Positions 25,915 to 33,347 of a DNA stretch of 64,000 bases are shown in pieces. Position 1 is the stretch's first letter; every line of letters begins with the position of its first letter. The notes below the pieces were generated by a model. That model ran no database searches, was not told the DNA's origin, and was given only the letters and a program-made list of their open reading frames with translations. Made by a program: the position numbers and the translations under genes. Origin of the DNA: Rhodobacter sp. (GTDB lineage: Bacteria > Pseudomonadota > Alphaproteobacteria > Rhodobacterales > Rhodobacteraceae); contig JADCEN010000013.1 of assembly GCA_020250175.1 (NCBI GenBank), positions 220,426 to 284,425 on the forward strand, given 5' to 3'.

Positions 25915-27031
25915 AGAAATCACACCGCGCCTCGGACTATCAGCTTCTCTTCTTGAGCGATTCCTGAAGATGAAGGGTTGGAACGCTCGCAGTCTGACTA
26001 GCAAACGTCGCTATCTTTCGATCCCAGACGAACAAGCATCTCAACCAATAGAAATTGTCTTGTCCCAAGGAGGTGAGGCAGAAGCGCGCGACGTAAGTTT
26101 TGCTTTGACCACAATTGCTGAGTTCTATGGGGTGGAGCCAATTGAAATTGCCGCTGATATTAGAGGTCTCGCGGCTGATATTATAAGAAGTCGTATACCA
26201 GATGAGTATGTGCGTCACGACTCAATTGAGTTGCGCTTAGCGTCTGAGTATATTGATAAGTTTAAGAACTTGCTGGCGGCATCAGCATCCACTGAGATCA
26301 GTGGCGACCGTCACTTCTTAAGGCTTCGCAAGGAAGGGATTGATTTTTCGGAACGGTGCCGGTTTGGTCACACGTTTCGGGGTAGCTTTGGATTCCAAGT
26401 TGAGGCTCCCGTCGGCCTGAACGATCAGCCCGCACTTGTTGATGCAGTGGAAGAGACACCACTTGGCCGAAGGGTGGTTGAACGAATCTCGAGAGGCTTC
26501 TCATCGCTTGCGCAAGCAGAACGCCAAGGTAGCGTTTCCCCAATTGTGGATGACAGTTTGGGCTTTAGTTCCAATATGTGCGATTTAGTTATCGAGATGA
26601 TTAGTGGAATTGGAATTTCTCGGCTTGAGATAGAAATGAAGTTCTCACCAGAGTGGAAAGTTGATATGTCCGTCATGGGACAGCGCTTTCTCGTGAGAAG
26701 GTCGCAGGTTGACATCTTGGAAGAAGCATCCCGCTCCCTGCGCGTGGTAGAGGGGCCTAGGGAAGTTATGATTGTTGGAAGAATTAAGAGATTGGAGACC
26801 ACCGGAAATCCAGCTGATCTTTTTGAAGACCGATCCCGTAGAGAAATTGAAATGATTTGGGTGTCCGAGGAAGAAAAGGCCGTTTCGGTAAAGCTTGCAC
26901 TGAACCCTGAAGATTACCTGCGCGCGCTAGAGGCCCACAAGAATGGTAAATCTGTCGCAGCTTTTGGAACACTGAGCAGGCAGGGAAGGAGCTGGAAGCT
27001 AGCCGATATCAAGAGTTTTTCAGACGTATAG
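25895..27031 (+). CDS. Unknown 378-residue protein coupled to DUF4365
   Basis: Not recognised as a named family. The 378 residues show no signal peptide or membrane segment. A helical N-terminal half (about 1-150) includes DVSFALTTIAEFYGVEPIEIAADI. The central part (about 155-290) has FGHTFRGSFGFQVEAPVG, then TPLGRRVVERISRGF, then SSNMCDLVIEMI. The last 85 residues begin VGRIKRLETTG and end with PEDYLRALEAHKNGKSV, GTLSRQGRSWKL: an alternating beta pattern that resembles a small OB-like barrel. The ATG at 25895 lies inside the upstream gene. Composition is AT-rich like its partner. It could be the sensor, specificity or antitoxin partner of the DUF4365 protein; nothing in the sequence decides. 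Confidence 0.8.
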   Translation: MGAKLTEEITPRLGLSASLLERFLKMKGWNARSLTSKRRYLSIPDEQASQPIEIVLSQGGEAEARDVSFALTTIAEFYGVEPIEIAADIRGLAADIIRSRIPDEYVRHDSIELRLASEYIDKFKNLLAASASTEISGDRHFLRLRKEGIDFSERCRFGHTFRGSFGFQVEAPVGLNDQPALVDAVEETPLGRRVVERISRGFSSLAQAERQGSVSPIVDDSLGFSSNMCDLVIEMISGIGISRLEIEMKFSPEWKVDMSVMGQRFLVRRSQVDILEEASRSLRVVEGPREVMIVGRIKRLETTGNPADLFEDRSRREIEMIWVSEEEKAVSVKLALNPEDYLRALEAHKNGKSVAAFGTLSRQGRSWKLADIKSFSDV

Positions 27032-27052
27032 CCAGCCATAGGCTGCATGATC

Positions 27053-27240
27053 TCACGCACCACCACTCACCACCCCCACCGGCAACCACAACGTCCGCCC
27101 AACCGCCGGGACCTCCAGCCACTCCGCCTGCACCAGATAGATCGCCTTCGCCACCGCGTCCTTCGCCTGCACCAGCGCCGCCGCGATGCCGGGGTCTTGT
27201 CGGCCAGCTTCACAGTCGCAGAATTCAAAGAGACAAGCGT
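27053..27240 (-). pseudogene. C-terminal gene remnant, frameshifted
   Basis: The minus strand reads IAAALVQAKDAVAKAIYLVQ followed by EWLEVPAVGRTLWLPVG and a stop at 27053, with codon use like the host chromosome. Just upstream, in a second frame, LVSLNSATVKLADK can be joined to it by one frameshift near 27205. This looks like the tail of a host-type gene cut off by the island junction. The family was not recognised. The plus strand here has only a shadow frame. Confidence 0.5.
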
Positions 27241-27397
27241 GCGTGCTTACACACACCGCCCCCCAATCTGCCCGCCCAAATGATGCGTGCAAGCACGCAG
27301 CCTGCGTCCCCCAACCAAATCCTAACGCGCAGTTAAAGCGCAACGCCATCCCCTTGATAACAAACAACCCGAATCCCACCCCGCCATAGGCACCCCC
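27241..27397. other. Island edge with a 16-base inverted repeat
   Basis: No gene is seen. TGCGTGC-AA-GCACGCA (27284-27299) is a perfect inverted repeat, and a related GCGTGCGTGCTT lies 40 bases to its left (27239-27250). The segment separates the gene remnant from the phoR stop. It could be a recombination or regulator site, but neither can be shown. Confidence 0.35.
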
Positions 27398-28438
27398 TCA
27401 AACCGCAGGCAGGATCACGCTGAAGGTGCTGCCCTCGCCCAGGGTGCTTTCCACCAGAAAGCGCCCCCGGTGCCGGTTCACGATATGCTTCACGATGGCG
27501 AGGCCAAGCCCGGTGCCGCCCTGTTCGCGGGACCGGTGGCTGTCCACCCGGTAGAAGCGCTCGGTCAGGCGCGGCAGGTGGATCGGATCAATCCCCTCGC
27601 CCTGATCACTCACGTCAATCCGCACCGCAGGGCCGCGCAGCGACAGGTCGCGCGCCTCGCGGCTGACCCGGATCGTCACCGCGCGGCCCGGCCCGCCATA
27701 TTTCACCGCATTCTCGATCAGGTTGTGGAACACCTGGGTCATCTGGTCGGCATCCGCCGCGATGATCACCGGGCCGGTCTCGCCGGTGATGGTGAGGCTG
27801 ACCGCGGCCCCATCGGTCATCTGGCGCAGCGCGGCGGCGGTCTGCGTGATCAGGGCGACGATGTCGATCCGCGTGGTCGGGCGCACCCGTTCCTCCGCCT
27901 CGACCCGGCTCAGCGACAGCAGATCGCGCACCAGGCGGTTCATCCGCTCGGCCTCGCGTTCCATGATGTTTAGGAACCGCTCCCGCGCCGCAGGGTCATC
28001 GCGGGCCGCCCCTTTCAGCGTTTCGATGAAGCCCAGCAGCGCTGTCAGCGGCGTGCGCAGCTCGTGGCTGACATTGGCCACGAAATCGCGGCGCATCTGC
28101 CCGGCCTGCTCCAATTCGGTGATATCTTCGAAGGCGGCCAGAATTCCGCCCCGGCCGTCGCCCGTCACCGGGGTGACGGTGACGCGAAACGTCTGCTCGC
28201 GCGCCGGACCGGTGACCACCAGCCGCACGGTCCCGGCCTGGCGAAAGCGCAGCGTTGTCTCGATCGCGTCAAGCAGCGCCGGCTGGCGCATTGCCATGAT
28301 GTAGTGCCGCCCGATCAGCCCGTCGCCCAGCAGCGCCGCCGCCGCGCCGCTGATCCCGGCAATCCGCTCATCCGGCCCGATCAGCACCACCGGGATCGGC
28401 ACAGCGGCCAGAAGGGACCGCGTCAGTTCAGACTCCAT
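27398..28438 (-). CDS. phoR: PhoR-like sensor histidine kinase (phosphate regulon)
   Basis: A 346-residue histidine kinase with a PAS domain (about 1-110), HisKA with FVANVSHELRTPL (about residues 120-132) and an HATPase with HNLIENAVKYG (N box), DQGEGIDPIHLPRLTERFYR (G1/F boxes) and GGTGLGLAIVKHI (G2). This matches the PhoR group, which controls PhoB under phosphate limitation. No membrane segment is present in the frame, so it would be soluble, as in some alphaproteobacteria. Downstream, where pstSCAB-phoU-phoB often sit in relatives, there is instead the island and a truncated second phoR copy. Confidence 0.87.
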   Translation of the reverse strand: MESELTRSLLAAVPIPVVLIGPDERIAGISGAAAALLGDGLIGRHYIMAMRQPALLDAIETTLRFRQAGTVRLVVTGPAREQTFRVTVTPVTGDGRGGILAAFEDITELEQAGQMRRDFVANVSHELRTPLTALLGFIETLKGAARDDPAARERFLNIMEREAERMNRLVRDLLSLSRVEAEERVRPTTRIDIVALITQTAAALRQMTDGAAVSLTITGETGPVIIAADADQMTQVFHNLIENAVKYGGPGRAVTIRVSREARDLSLRGPAVRIDVSDQGEGIDPIHLPRLTERFYRVDSHRSREQGGTGLGLAIVKHIVNRHRGRFLVESTLGEGSTFSVILPAV

Positions 28439-28491
28439 TCCATCCCCCGATCCCGGCTGCCCGCCCTGACCCGCCGCGCGGTCCGGCGGGC

Positions 28492-29679
28492 CTAGGCCCC
28501 TTTGGCTGCCGCAACGCCTGCGGTGAAATCGCGCAGCAGCAGGCCCACATCCTCGACCCCGACCGACACGCGGAAGAAGCCTTCGGATATCCCCAGCGCC
28601 GCGCGCGCCTGTGGCGTCATCGCCCGGTGCGAACTGGTTGCCGGGTGCGACAGCGTGGTGCCGATATCGCCCAGCGTCGGCGCAAAGGCCACATCCGGCA
28701 TCGCCCGCGTCAGGGCATTGGCGGCAGACCGGCCGCCCTCCAGCTCAAAGGACAGCATGTTGCCGCCCCGCCGTCCCAGCAGACCCACCGCCCGGTTGTG
28801 GTCGGGATGGTCGGGGCGCAGCGGGTAAAGCACCCGCTTTACCCCGGCCAGACCCGCCAGATGATCGGCCAGCCGTGCCGCGTTCTCTTCGGCCCGGTCA
28901 TAGCGCAGATGAAAGGAATACAGGCCCCGCTCGGCCAGCCAGCAGTCAAAGGGGCTGGGCGTCAGGCCCACCGTCACCGCGAAATCATGGATGGCCTGGC
29001 GGTGCACGGCATCGCGGGCGGCCACATAGCCCAGCGTCACGTCGGAATGCCCTGCCAGCAGCTTGGTCACCGAATGAATGACGATATCCGCGCCATGCGC
29101 CAGCGGGCGGCAGGCGCGCGGCGTGGAAAAGGTGCTGTCCACCGCCACAAGGATGCCGCGGTCTTTCGCAAGCCGCACGATACCCGGCAGGTCCGCCACG
29201 CGCAGGGTCGGGTTCGACACCACCTCGATCAGGATCATCTTCGTTTCTGGCCGGATCGCTGCCGCAACCGCCCCGACATCGGTCGGATCGGCCAGCGCGG
29301 TGGCGATGCCGAAGCGGCTCAGGTCCTGGGTCATCAGCCGCAAGGACCGGCCATAGAGCTGATCGCCCCCGATCACGTGATCACCCGCGCGCAGCAGGCC
29401 CATCAGCGCCGCCGTCACCGCCGCCATGCCGGAACCGACAATCAGCCCGCCGGTAGCCCCTTCCAGCGCATCGATCTTGGCCGCCAGCACCTCGGCGTTG
29501 GGATGCCCCTCGCGGGCATAGGTATAGCCCTTCACCTGCCCCTGATACTGTTGGTCCAACTGATCCGGCGTATCCGAGGCATAGACCACCGAAGGCTGCA
29601 GCGGCGTGCCCACCGCGCGGCTGACGCTGGCGGGCCAGGGGGTGCGGCGGACCAGGTTGGCGGGGATATCGTCAGTCAT
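28492..29679 (-). CDS. Cys/Met-metabolism PLP-dependent trans-sulfuration enzyme
   Basis: A 395-residue PLP enzyme of the cystathionine gamma-synthase / beta-lyase family. YAREGHPNAEVLAAKIDALE and GGLIVGSGMAAVTAALM lie in the N-terminal part. VDSTFSTPRACRPLAHGADIV precedes HSVTKLLAGHSDVTLG, with the PLP lysine in SVTK. The ATG at 29679 follows AAGGAGTGCCC; the frame to 29727 runs into iolB. It sits 44 bases after iolB on the same strand and 53 bases before phoR. Whether it is a synthase or a lyase cannot be told. A role in inositol use is not expected, so its place behind iolB is probably incidental. Confidence 0.9.
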   Translation of the reverse strand: MTDDIPANLVRRTPWPASVSRAVGTPLQPSVVYASDTPDQLDQQYQGQVKGYTYAREGHPNAEVLAAKIDALEGATGGLIVGSGMAAVTAALMGLLRAGDHVIGGDQLYGRSLRLMTQDLSRFGIATALADPTDVGAVAAAIRPETKMILIEVVSNPTLRVADLPGIVRLAKDRGILVAVDSTFSTPRACRPLAHGADIVIHSVTKLLAGHSDVTLGYVAARDAVHRQAIHDFAVTVGLTPSPFDCWLAERGLYSFHLRYDRAEENAARLADHLAGLAGVKRVLYPLRPDHPDHNRAVGLLGRRGGNMLSFELEGGRSAANALTRAMPDVAFAPTLGDIGTTLSHPATSSHRAMTPQARAALGISEGFFRVSVGVEDVGLLLRDFTAGVAAAKGA

Positions 29680-29723
29680 GCGGGCACTCCTTCGGGCCTT
29701 GGTGACACGCGCCGCCCGCCCCC

Positions 29724-30536
29724 TCAAGCCGGATTGTCGCGCCGCCAGATCCAGTCATGATCGGGATCGTTCTGAAAGCGCCACTTGCGGACCGGCCCCG
29801 CCATGACGTTCAGGTAATACATCTCATAGCCATAGGGCGCGCCACAGGGATGATGCCCTTTCGGCACCAGAACCACATCATGGTTCTTCACCGCCATGGT
29901 TTCATCCAGCGCCCCATCTTCGGTATAGACCCGCTGCACGCCAAAGCCCTGCGCGGGGTTCAGCCGGTGATAATAAGTCTCTTCCAGATAGGTCATGCGG
30001 GGAAAATCATCCTCGTCATGCCGGTGCGGCGGATAGGATGACCAGTTGCCGGCCGGCGTGAAGACTTCGGTCACCAGCAGGCTGTCGCACCAGTCCTGCG
30101 CCTCCATCGCGATATTGTTGATATGGCGCGTGTTGGCCCCCTGCCCGCGCGGGGTCAGCACGATCCCCCCGGGTCCGATGCGGCGCGGGGCATGCCCGCC
30201 CTGGCCGGGCGCGGAACAGACGGCCAGCGTGCAGGGCGTGGTCGCCTCGGCGGCCCAGTCACTGCCGTTGGGCAGGTACAGGCAATGCGGCGGCGTCTTT
30301 TCGAACACATCCATCCGGTCACCCAGCACGCCATGGTCGCTGCCGCCGCCGGTGACGCGGGCCCTGCCTTCGACCAGCACCAGGATCACCTCACGGTCGC
30401 CGGTGGCTTCCGCCACCCGGTCGCCCGGCACCAGCCGGTACAGCGTGAAACCGACATGGCCCCAGCCCGCGCTTTCGGGGCTGATGTCATGCACCTTGCC
30501 ATGGGTCCCGGCCGGCTTTCTCAGCAGCCTCGTCAT
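29724..30536 (-). CDS. iolB: 5-deoxy-glucuronate isomerase
   Basis: IolB isomerises 5-deoxy-D-glucuronate to 2-deoxy-5-keto-D-gluconate in myo-inositol breakdown. The 270-residue double-cupin protein shows the metal-binding HRHDEDDFPRMTYLEETYYHRL stretch (two parts around residue 170) and FTPAGNWSSYPPH. It is the last iol gene of the minus-strand operon iolC-D-E-B. A strong hairpin lies between iolE and iolB. Confidence 0.95.
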   Translation of the reverse strand: MTRLLRKPAGTHGKVHDISPESAGWGHVGFTLYRLVPGDRVAEATGDREVILVLVEGRARVTGGGSDHGVLGDRMDVFEKTPPHCLYLPNGSDWAAEATTPCTLAVCSAPGQGGHAPRRIGPGGIVLTPRGQGANTRHINNIAMEAQDWCDSLLVTEVFTPAGNWSSYPPHRHDEDDFPRMTYLEETYYHRLNPAQGFGVQRVYTEDGALDETMAVKNHDVVLVPKGHHPCGAPYGYEMYYLNVMAGPVRKWRFQNDPDHDWIWRRDNPA

Positions 30537-30576
30537 CCCGCCTGCTCCATTATCTGTTCACAAGTATCCTGGGGGG

Positions 30577-30597
30577 CCCGGGGGCAACGCCCCCGGG
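30577..30597 (-). promoter_or_regulatory. Intercistronic hairpin between iolE and iolB
   Basis: CCCGGGGGC-AAC-GCCCCCGGG is a perfect nine-pair hairpin in the 69-base gap between iolE and iolB. There is no U run after it on the minus strand, so it is not a classic intrinsic terminator. It could stabilise or process the operon mRNA, or be a small member of the local GC-rich hairpin repeats. Confidence 0.5.
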
Positions 30598-30605
30598 CGG
30601 GCGTC

Positions 30606-31502
30606 TCAGCGGTCCAGCCCGGCCTCGCGCGCCATGGCTTTCAGGCTTTTCAGACCAAGGCTTTGATAGTGATAGGGATTGCGTACTGCGGCGTCCTGTT
30701 CGGCCTCGATCACCAGCCAGCCGGAATAGCCATGCTCTGCCGCTGTCCGCAACACCGGCGCAAAGTCCACCCCGCCCTCGCTGTCGCCCGGCACGGTGAA
30801 GACGCCGCGCCGCACGCCTTCCAGAAAGCTCAGCCCCTGTTCGCGGACCTCTGCCATGATCGCGGGGCGCAGGTTCTTGGCGTGGATATGGCCGACGCGG
30901 GCCATATGCCGGCGGGCCAGCCGCGCCGGATCGCCGCCGCCGAAGCGGCAATGTCCGGTATCCAGCAGCAGATGCGTGGCGGGGCCGGTCGCGGCCATCA
31001 GCCGGTCGATCTCGGCTTCCGTCTCCACGATGGTGCCCATGTGGTGATGATAGACCAGGGTGATGCCTTGGGCGGCGGCGAACTGCGCCAGCGCCTCGAT
31101 CCCGGCCCCAAAGGCTTCCCATCGGTCCTCTGGCAACCGGGGCCGGTCGTTTACCGCCACGGCATCATTGCCGTGAATGGCGTTCGAGGTTTCGCATACG
31201 ATGATGACCGCGCAGCCCATGCCCTGCAGAAGGTCCAGAAAGGGCTGCATCGCCGCCTTTTCATCGTCCAGGCTGTTCACCAGCAGATTGGTGGAATGCC
31301 AGCCAGAGACAAAGCGCAAGCCGCGCGGGTCAAGAACCGCCTTCAGCCCTTCGACAGTGGTCGGGAATTTATGTCCCTTTTCAATGCCATCAAAGCCGAT
31401 CTTCGCAGCCTCATTCAGGCATTGCTCCAAGCTGATATGCGCGCCCAGGGTCTGGTCGTCATCGTTCGACCAGGCAATCGGGTTGGTTCCGTACAGGATC
31501 AT
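30606..31502 (-). CDS. iolE: Myo-inosose-2 dehydratase
   Basis: IolE dehydrates 2-keto-myo-inositol to the trione substrate of IolD. The 298-residue product has a xylose-isomerase-like TIM barrel and starts [20 protein letters not shown], typical of Iol[13 protein letters not shown] and [12 protein letters not shown] carry metal-binding residues. It lies 15 bases after iolD in the inositol operon. Confidence 0.95.
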   Translation of the reverse strand: MILYGTNPIAWSNDDDQTLGAHISLEQCLNEAAKIGFDGIEKGHKFPTTVEGLKAVLDPRGLRFVSGWHSTNLLVNSLDDEKAAMQPFLDLLQGMGCAVIIVCETSNAIHGNDAVAVNDRPRLPEDRWEAFGAGIEALAQFAAAQGITLVYHHHMGTIVETEAEIDRLMAATGPATHLLLDTGHCRFGGGDPARLARRHMARVGHIHAKNLRPAIMAEVREQGLSFLEGVRRGVFTVPGDSEGGVDFAPVLRTAAEHGYSGWLVIEAEQDAAVRNPYHYQSLGLKSLKAMAREAGLDR

Positions 31503-31517
31503 TGTCTTCCTCGACCT

Positions 31518-33347
31518 TCAGTCGGCAAGCCGCTGTGTTTTCAGACCGGTCTCGTAGGCGGCGCGGGCTGCCTGCACGGCGGGGCGCGTGCTGACCTCGG
31601 GCACGGCCACGTCCCACCACGACCCGCCCGCTTCGGTAAAGGGCACGGGATCGGTGTCGATCACGATCACCACCGGCCGGTCGGCCCCCCGGGCGGCGGC
31701 AAGCTCTGCCTCCAGGGCATGGATATCCTTGGCCTTCACTGCCCTGGCACCCATGCTGGCGGCATGGGCGACAAAATCGATGGCCGCGGCATTCACATGC
31801 CAGGAGTCATCCAGCAGGTTGTTGAACGGTGCCCCGCCGGTGCCGCGCTGCAGGCGGTTGATGCAGCCGAAACCCCGGTTGTCGGTCAGCACCACGGTAA
31901 AGCCGATGCCCATCATCACGGCAGTGGCCAGTTCCGAATTGGCCATCATGTAGCTGCCGTCGCCCAGCATACAGACCACATCGGCCTCGGGCCGCGCCAT
32001 CTTGATGCCAAGCGCCCCGGCAATCTCATACCCCATGCAGGAAAAGCCGTATTCCATGTGATAGCCGCCGGGTGCGGCATCCCACAGCTTGTGCAATTCC
32101 CCCGGCATGGTGCCGGCGGCCCCCATCACCAGCGTCTTCGGCCCCGCCGCGCGCTGCACCGCCCCGATCACCTGCATGTCGGTCGGCAGGGCATTGCCCT
32201 GGGCCGGCGCGGCCTTTACCGCCGCCGCCGCAGCGAACCAGTCGCGGCGCAGGTGCGAGTCCGGCGCAGTGAACTTCTGTGATCCCAAAGCTTTGCCAAT
32301 GCCTTGCAGTGCAATCTTCGCATCTGACACAAGGTTGATCGCGCCATGCTTGCAGGCATCATGGGCCTGAACATTGATCGACAGCAGCTTGCGGGCCGGG
32401 TTCTTGAACAGCGACCAGGACCCTGTGGTGAAATCCTGAAACCGCGTGCCGACCCCGATCACCAGATCGGCGGTTTCACAGACGCGGTTGGCCGATGACG
32501 CGCCGGTCACGCCGACAGGGCCGAAATTCAACGGATGGTCATGTCCGAGCGCGGATTTTCCCGCCTGGGTTTCCACGACGGGAATGTCATGCGCCGTTGC
32601 AAAGGCGGCAAGGTCGGCCTCGGCCAGCGAATAAATCACGCCGCCGCCCGCCACAATGACAGGGTGGCTTGCCGCCCGGATCGCGGCAATGGCCGTGGCG
32701 AGTTCCTGCGCATCCGGCTCGGGCCGGCGGAAGCGCCAGATTTTCGGCGCAAAGAAGCTTTCGGGCCAGTCAAAGGCTTCGGCTTGCACGTCCTGGCAGA
32801 AAGACAGTGTCACCGGCCCGGCCTCTGCCGGGTCCGTCATCACCCGCAGCGCGCGGGGAAGCGCTGTCAGCAAGTGTTCGGGCCGGGTGATCCGGTCGAA
32901 ATAGCGCGAAACGGGGCGGAAACAGTCGTTCGCCGTCACCGTGCCGTCGCCGAACACCTCGATCTGCTGCAACACCGGGTCGGGCGCGCGGTTGGCAAAG
33001 ACATCGCCGGGAATCAGCAGCACCGGAAGGCGGTTCACATGGGCCAGCGCCGCCGCCGTGACCATGTTCAGCGCTCCGGGGCCGATCGAGGTTGTCACCG
33101 CCATGGCCCGGCGGCGCTTTGCGGCCTTGGCATAGGCAATGGCCGAATGCGCCATGGTCTGTTCATTATGCCCCCGCCAGGTTGGCATGATATCCTTCAC
33201 CCCGTGCAGCGCCTCGCCGATGCCCGCCACATTGCCATGCCCGAAGATCGCCCAGACACCTTCGATAAAGCGCCCGCCGTCTTCGGTTTCCTGCATCGTC
33301 AGCCAGCGCATCATCGCCTGCGCCGCGGTAAGCCGGATCGTCGTCAT
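31518..33347 (-). CDS. iolD: 3D-(3,5/4)-trihydroxycyclohexane-1,2-dione hydrolase
   Basis: IolD is a thiamine-diphosphate enzyme that opens the ring to give 5-deoxy-glucuronate. The 609-residue product has the three-domain ThDP fold: N-terminal TIRLTAAQAMMRWL and the glutamate region, a central domain, and a C-terminal ThDP motif GDGSYMMANSELATAV...VVLTDNRGFGCINRLQ. The ATG at 33347 follows AAGGACAG; the longer frame to 33392 is inside iolC. Its start overlaps the iolC stop by ATGA. Confidence 0.95.
   Translation of the reverse strand: MTTIRLTAAQAMMRWLTMQETEDGGRFIEGVWAIFGHGNVAGIGEALHGVKDIMPTWRGHNEQTMAHSAIAYAKAAKRRRAMAVTTSIGPGALNMVTAAALAHVNRLPVLLIPGDVFANRAPDPVLQQIEVFGDGTVTANDCFRPVSRYFDRITRPEHLLTALPRALRVMTDPAEAGPVTLSFCQDVQAEAFDWPESFFAPKIWRFRRPEPDAQELATAIAAIRAASHPVIVAGGGVIYSLAEADLAAFATAHDIPVVETQAGKSALGHDHPLNFGPVGVTGASSANRVCETADLVIGVGTRFQDFTTGSWSLFKNPARKLLSINVQAHDACKHGAINLVSDAKIALQGIGKALGSQKFTAPDSHLRRDWFAAAAAVKAAPAQGNALPTDMQVIGAVQRAAGPKTLVMGAAGTMPGELHKLWDAAPGGYHMEYGFSCMGYEIAGALGIKMARPEADVVCMLGDGSYMMANSELATAVMMGIGFTVVLTDNRGFGCINRLQRGTGGAPFNNLLDDSWHVNAAAIDFVAHAASMGARAVKAKDIHALEAELAAARGADRPVVIVIDTDPVPFTEAGGSWWDVAVPEVSTRPAVQAARAAYETGLKTQRLAD

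Noticed and set aside
27047..27283. Plus-strand frame after the unknown 378-residue gene
   Set aside because: His/Arg/Pro-rich shadow of the minus-strand gene remnant.
30123..32282. 719-codon plus-strand frame across the iol genes
   Set aside because: It is antisense to iolB, iolE and iolD, which have strong family motifs.
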